DNA of 64,000 nt, taken from positions 1 through 64,000 of the forward strand of contig CAWDBL010000022.1 in NCBI GenBank assembly GCA_963800505.1, written 5' to 3'. The translations under genes and the position numbers were made by a program. Within the stretch, counting starts at the first letter, position 1. The number at the start of each line of letters is the position of its first letter. The stretch comes from Fodinibacter sp963800505 (lineage in GTDB: Bacteria > Actinomycetota > Actinomycetes > Actinomycetales > Dermatophilaceae). Positions 61,933 through 64,000 of this stretch are shown here, piece by piece. The notes under the pieces were generated by a model that saw nothing but the letters and a program-made list of their open reading frames with translations, did not search any database and was not told the origin of the DNA.

Positions 61933-62682
61933 TCAGTCGCCCAGGCCGAGGTAGTGCTCGAGCCCCACGGTGACACCGGGGTGGTCGGCCACCGCGCGCA
62001 CCCCGGCGAGCACCCCGGGCATGAACGACACCCGGTCGAAGGAGTCGTGCCGGATGGTGAGCATCTCGCCGGCGTTGCCGAGCAGCACCTCCTGGTGCGC
62101 CACGAGCCCGCGCAGCCGAACCGAGTGCACCGGGATGCCGTGCACGCGCGCCCCGCGCGCGCCGTCGGGGTCGGAGGTGGTGGCGTCCGGCACCGGGGCG
62201 AGGCCGGCATCCTCACGCGCAGTGCCGATCAGGTCGGCGGTGCGGGCGGCGGTGCCCGAGGGAGCGTCGACCTTGTCGGGGTGGTGCAGCTCGACCACCT
62301 CGACCGACTCGTAGAAGCGCGCGGCCTTCGCGGCGAACGCCATCATCAGCACCGCACCGAGCGCGAAGTTGGGCGCGATCAGCACGCCGACCTCGGGGTG
62401 CTCGGCGGCCTGGTCGCGCAGGGTCGCCAGCCGCTCCGCCGACCATCCCGTGGTGCCGACCACGACGTGCACGCCGCGCTCGACGCAGTGGGCGACGTTG
62501 GCGGGCGAGGCGTCGGGCACCGAGAACTCGACGACGACGTCGGCACCACCGAGGTCGCCCAGGTCGTCGCCGACGTCGAAGCGCCCGACCAGCTCGAGGT
62601 CGTCGGCCTCCTCGACGGCGCGGCACACGGTCGCGCCCATCCGGCCCCCGGCACCGATGACGGCCACAGTCGTCGCACTCAT
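61933..62682 (-). CDS. dapB: 4-hydroxy-tetrahydrodipicolinate reductase
   Basis: Reduces the product of DapA in the lysine/diaminopimelate route with NAD(P)H. The dinucleotide motif VIGAGGRMGATV lies near residues 7-18. VVGTTGW, APNFALGAVLMM and ELHHPDKVDAPSGTA contain the substrate-binding Lys and His, and the family C-terminus is complete. The length of 249 residues is normal. The ATG at 62682 has a TACAGT six bases upstream. In actinobacteria dapB lies near pnp, as here. Confidence 0.97.
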   Translation of the reverse strand: MSATTVAVIGAGGRMGATVCRAVEEADDLELVGRFDVGDDLGDLGGADVVVEFSVPDASPANVAHCVERGVHVVVGTTGWSAERLATLRDQAAEHPEVGVLIAPNFALGAVLMMAFAAKAARFYESVEVVELHHPDKVDAPSGTAARTADLIGTAREDAGLAPVPDATTSDPDGARGARVHGIPVHSVRLRGLVAHQEVLLGNAGEMLTIRHDSFDRVSFMPGVLAGVRAVADHPGVTVGLEHYLGLGD

Positions 62683-62688
62683 GCAGGC

Positions 62689-62694
62689 ACTGTA
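62689..62694 (-). promoter_or_regulatory. -10 box (TACAGT) of dapB-cobA-cbiX
   Basis: TACAGT, six-base gap, ATG at 62682. Leaderless geometry. Confidence 0.6.
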
Positions 62695-62771
62695 GCCATC
62701 GCCGACGGACCGGACGGGCGCGGCCCCGCCCGGTGGGCGCGCGTGCTGAACACCGCCTCGACACGCCATTC

Positions 62772-62834
62772 GTTCACCTTCCGTTCACCTTCCACGCGGC
62801 AGGCAGGGTACCCTTCGGTGAACAGCAGGTGAAC
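62772..62834 (+). promoter_or_regulatory. Two facing pairs of 11-bp-period heptamers around a promoter
   Basis: GTTCACC occurs at 62772-62778 and 62783-62789, and its complement GGTGAAC at 62817-62823 and 62828-62834. Each pair has an 11-bp period, and the pairs point towards each other. Between them lie GGGTACCC and a TACCCT -10-like hexamer (62809-62814). Streptomyces PhoP boxes are 11-bp direct repeats beginning GTTCA, so a PhoP/OmpR-type regulator is a candidate. Confidence 0.6.
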
Positions 62835-62853
62835 GACCCCGAGAGGAGGGGCC

Positions 62854-62988
62854 ATGAAGAAGGTCGCCAAGACCACCCACAGCAACGGCTTGTCCCTGCG
62901 GTGGGTCCCCGTGAGCACCGAGGACGGGCGGGTGCGCATGGAGATGCGCTGGACCGCGCCGCAGGTGGTCGCCCGACGCACCGCCTGA
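62854..62988 (+). CDS. Small basic protein of 44 residues
   Basis: The ORF from ATG 62854 to TGA 62988 encodes a small protein starting MKKVAKTTHSNGLSLRWVPV and ending VVARRTA, with a Trp-x-x-x-x-S-T-E-D-G-R turn and RMEMRW. An excellent GAGAGGAGG ribosome site stands five bases upstream. An elaborate promoter region precedes it and a strong terminator hairpin follows 21 bases after the stop. This supports a real gene despite its size. It is basic, with a pattern of short beta strands. I recognise no family. It separates dapB and pnp. Confidence 0.7.
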   Translation: MKKVAKTTHSNGLSLRWVPVSTEDGRVRMEMRWTAPQVVARRTA

Positions 62989-63008
62989 GCGCCGCGGCAG
63001 CGCCGCCC

Positions 63009-63053
63009 ACGACGAGGGCCCGCACCCCCAGGGGGAGTGCGGGCCCTCGTCGT
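63009..63053. terminator. Bidirectional terminator hairpin between the small gene and pnp
   Basis: A perfect 17-bp stem (from ACGACGAGGGCCCGCAC and its complement) has an 11-base loop that can pair further. It stands between two converging genes and is the strongest hairpin I found in the window. Confidence 0.88.
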
Positions 63054-63085
63054 TCAGGCGGTGGTCACTCAGGCGGCTGCGTCAC

Positions 63086-64000
63086 TCAGGCGTCGGTGGA
63101 CGCGCCCTCGGACGGAGAACGGTCACCACGACCACGGTTGCCGCCACGGCGGCGGTTGCGGGGGCGACGCTCGCCGCGCTCCTCGCGGTCACCGTCAGCG
63201 GCGGGGGCGTCACCCTCGTCGGTGTCGGCGTCGGCGTCCGCCGCCGGAGCAGCGACGGGAGCGGCAGCCGGGGCCGAGTCGGCCGCGGGGGCCTGCTCGT
63301 TCACGGTCTCGCCCTCGGGCAGCACCGCGGCGAGGCTCAGCTTGCCGCGCGGGTCGATCTCCTTGAGCTCGACCTGCACCTTCTGGCCCACGGCGAGCAC
63401 GTCGTCGACGTTGTCGATCCGCTTGCCACCGACGAGCTTGCGCACCTCGGAGATGTGCAGCAGGCCGTCCTTGCCCGGCAGGAGCGAGATGAACGCACCG
63501 AAGGTGGTCGTCTTGACGACGGTCCCCAGGAAGCGCTCGCCGATCTCCGGCATCTGCGGGTTGGCGATGGCGTTGACCATCGCGCGCGCCGCCTCGGCCG
63601 ACGGGCCGTCGGTCGCACCGATGTAGACCGTGCCGTCGTCCTCGATCGAGATCTGGGCGCCGGTCTCGTCCTGGATCTGGTTGATCATCTTGCCCTTCGG
63701 GCCGATGACCTCGCCGATCTTGTCGACCGGAACCGTCACCGCGATGACGCGAGGAGCGTAGGGGCTCATCTCGTCGGGCGCGTCGATGGCCTCGTTCATG
63801 ACGTCGAGGATGTGCAGGCGCGCGTCGCGGGCCTGGGTCAGCGCGCCGGCCAGCACGTCGGCGGGGATGCCGTCGAGCTTGGTGTCGAGCTGGATGGCCG
63901 TGACGAACTCACGGGTACCGGCGACCTTGAAGTCCATGTCACCGAACGCGTCCTCGGCACCGAGGATGTCGGTCAGCGCCGCATACTCCGTGGTGCCGTC
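63086..64000 (-). CDS. pnp: Polyribonucleotide nucleotidyltransferase, C-terminal part (runs off the window)
   Basis: The last 304 residues of PNPase, a phosphorolytic 3'-5' exoribonuclease. Visible are the end of the second RNase PH domain (LTDILGAEDAFGDMDFKVAGT), the KH domain with VDKIGEVIGPKGKMINQIQ, and the S1 domain ERFLGTVVKTTTFGAFISLLPGKDGLLHISEV. A tail of about 75 residues follows: alanine/acidic first, then Arg/Gly-rich (RPRNRRRGGNRGRGDRS). Such RG tails are common in actinobacterial PNPase (GpsI) and may bind RNA or partner proteins. The reading frame is intact to the window end. Confidence 0.97.
   Translation of the reverse strand, partial: DGTTEYAALTDILGAEDAFGDMDFKVAGTREFVTAIQLDTKLDGIPADVLAGALTQARDARLHILDVMNEAIDAPDEMSPYAPRVIAVTVPVDKIGEVIGPKGKMINQIQDETGAQISIEDDGTVYIGATDGPSAEAARAMVNAIANPQMPEIGERFLGTVVKTTTFGAFISLLPGKDGLLHISEVRKLVGGKRIDNVDDVLAVGQKVQVELKEIDPRGKLSLAAVLPEGETVNEQAPAADSAPAAAPVAAPAADADADTDEGDAPAADGDREERGERRPRNRRRGGNRGRGDRSPSEGASTDA

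Noticed and set aside
62733..63626. Plus-strand open frame across the small gene and antisense to pnp
   Set aside because: Its product is Arg/Ser-rich low complexity. PNPase is clearly encoded on the other strand, and the 44-residue gene is in a different frame with a ribosome site.

Overview
The window is about 72% G+C (my estimate) and carries an actinobacterial chromosomal backbone. From left to right it runs dinG edge, hflX, def-miaA-dapF, miaB, recX-recA, DUF3046, clgR-cinA-pgsA-rimO, ftsK, rnj-dapA, thyA-folA, dapB and pnp. As I recall the Mycobacterium tuberculosis map, this is the same order as the Rv2725c (hflX) to Rv2783c (gpsI) stretch, so this is core chromosome and not a plasmid or phage. 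The very high G+C, GTG starts, no intein in RecA, a DUF222/HNH remnant and many accessory transporters fit a Micrococcales organism, possibly Intrasporangiaceae. The family-level placement is a guess.

Layout. 0-12 kb: dinG N-terminus, fhs, a cation/proton antiporter, a tandem GNAT, hflX, an RsmC-like methyltransferase with an LLM oxidoreductase, secreted ggt, then dapF/miaA/def. 12-22 kb: a thioredoxin-reductase-like fusion protein, an orphan Rv0909-type antitoxin, miaB, a VOC gene remnant, an arsR-sulP operon with a perfect palindromic operator, and the ATP-grasp / alpha-E / transglutaminase cassette. 22-30 kb: recX-recA with a LexA box, a second SulP transporter, a homocysteine methyltransferase and a three-gene ABC exporter. 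30-41 kb: DUF3046, agmatine-to-putrescine genes, a secreted three-repeat protein, lhr and nei2. 41-52 kb: clgR, cinA, pgsA, rimO, a dipeptidase, a pore-loop channel, ftsK, rnj and dapA. 52-64 kb: thyA-folA, an arsR/SRPBCC/DUF6069 operon with two operators, a lactonase-like protein, a DUF222 remnant, osmC, a degenerate enoyl-CoA hydratase, azlCD, siroheme genes, dapB, a 44-residue small gene and the 3' part of pnp.

How it works together. Backbone genes cover DNA repair and segregation (recA, recX, lhr, nei2, ftsK), RNA processing and tRNA or ribosome modification (rnj, pnp, miaA, miaB, rimO, hflX), lysine and peptidoglycan precursors (dapA, dapB, dapF), one-carbon and thymidylate metabolism (fhs, thyA, folA) and phospholipid synthesis (pgsA). 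Accessory genes sit in the gaps between backbone genes. No tRNA, rRNA, CRISPR array, insertion sequence or prophage was seen.

Two window-wide patterns stand out. At least 17 genes have a TANNNT hexamer exactly 6 or 7 bases before the start codon, the geometry of leaderless transcripts. The octamer GGATGCCG/CGGCATCC occurs more than 50 times, roughly ten times the composition-based expectation, and is often built from codons otherwise rare here.
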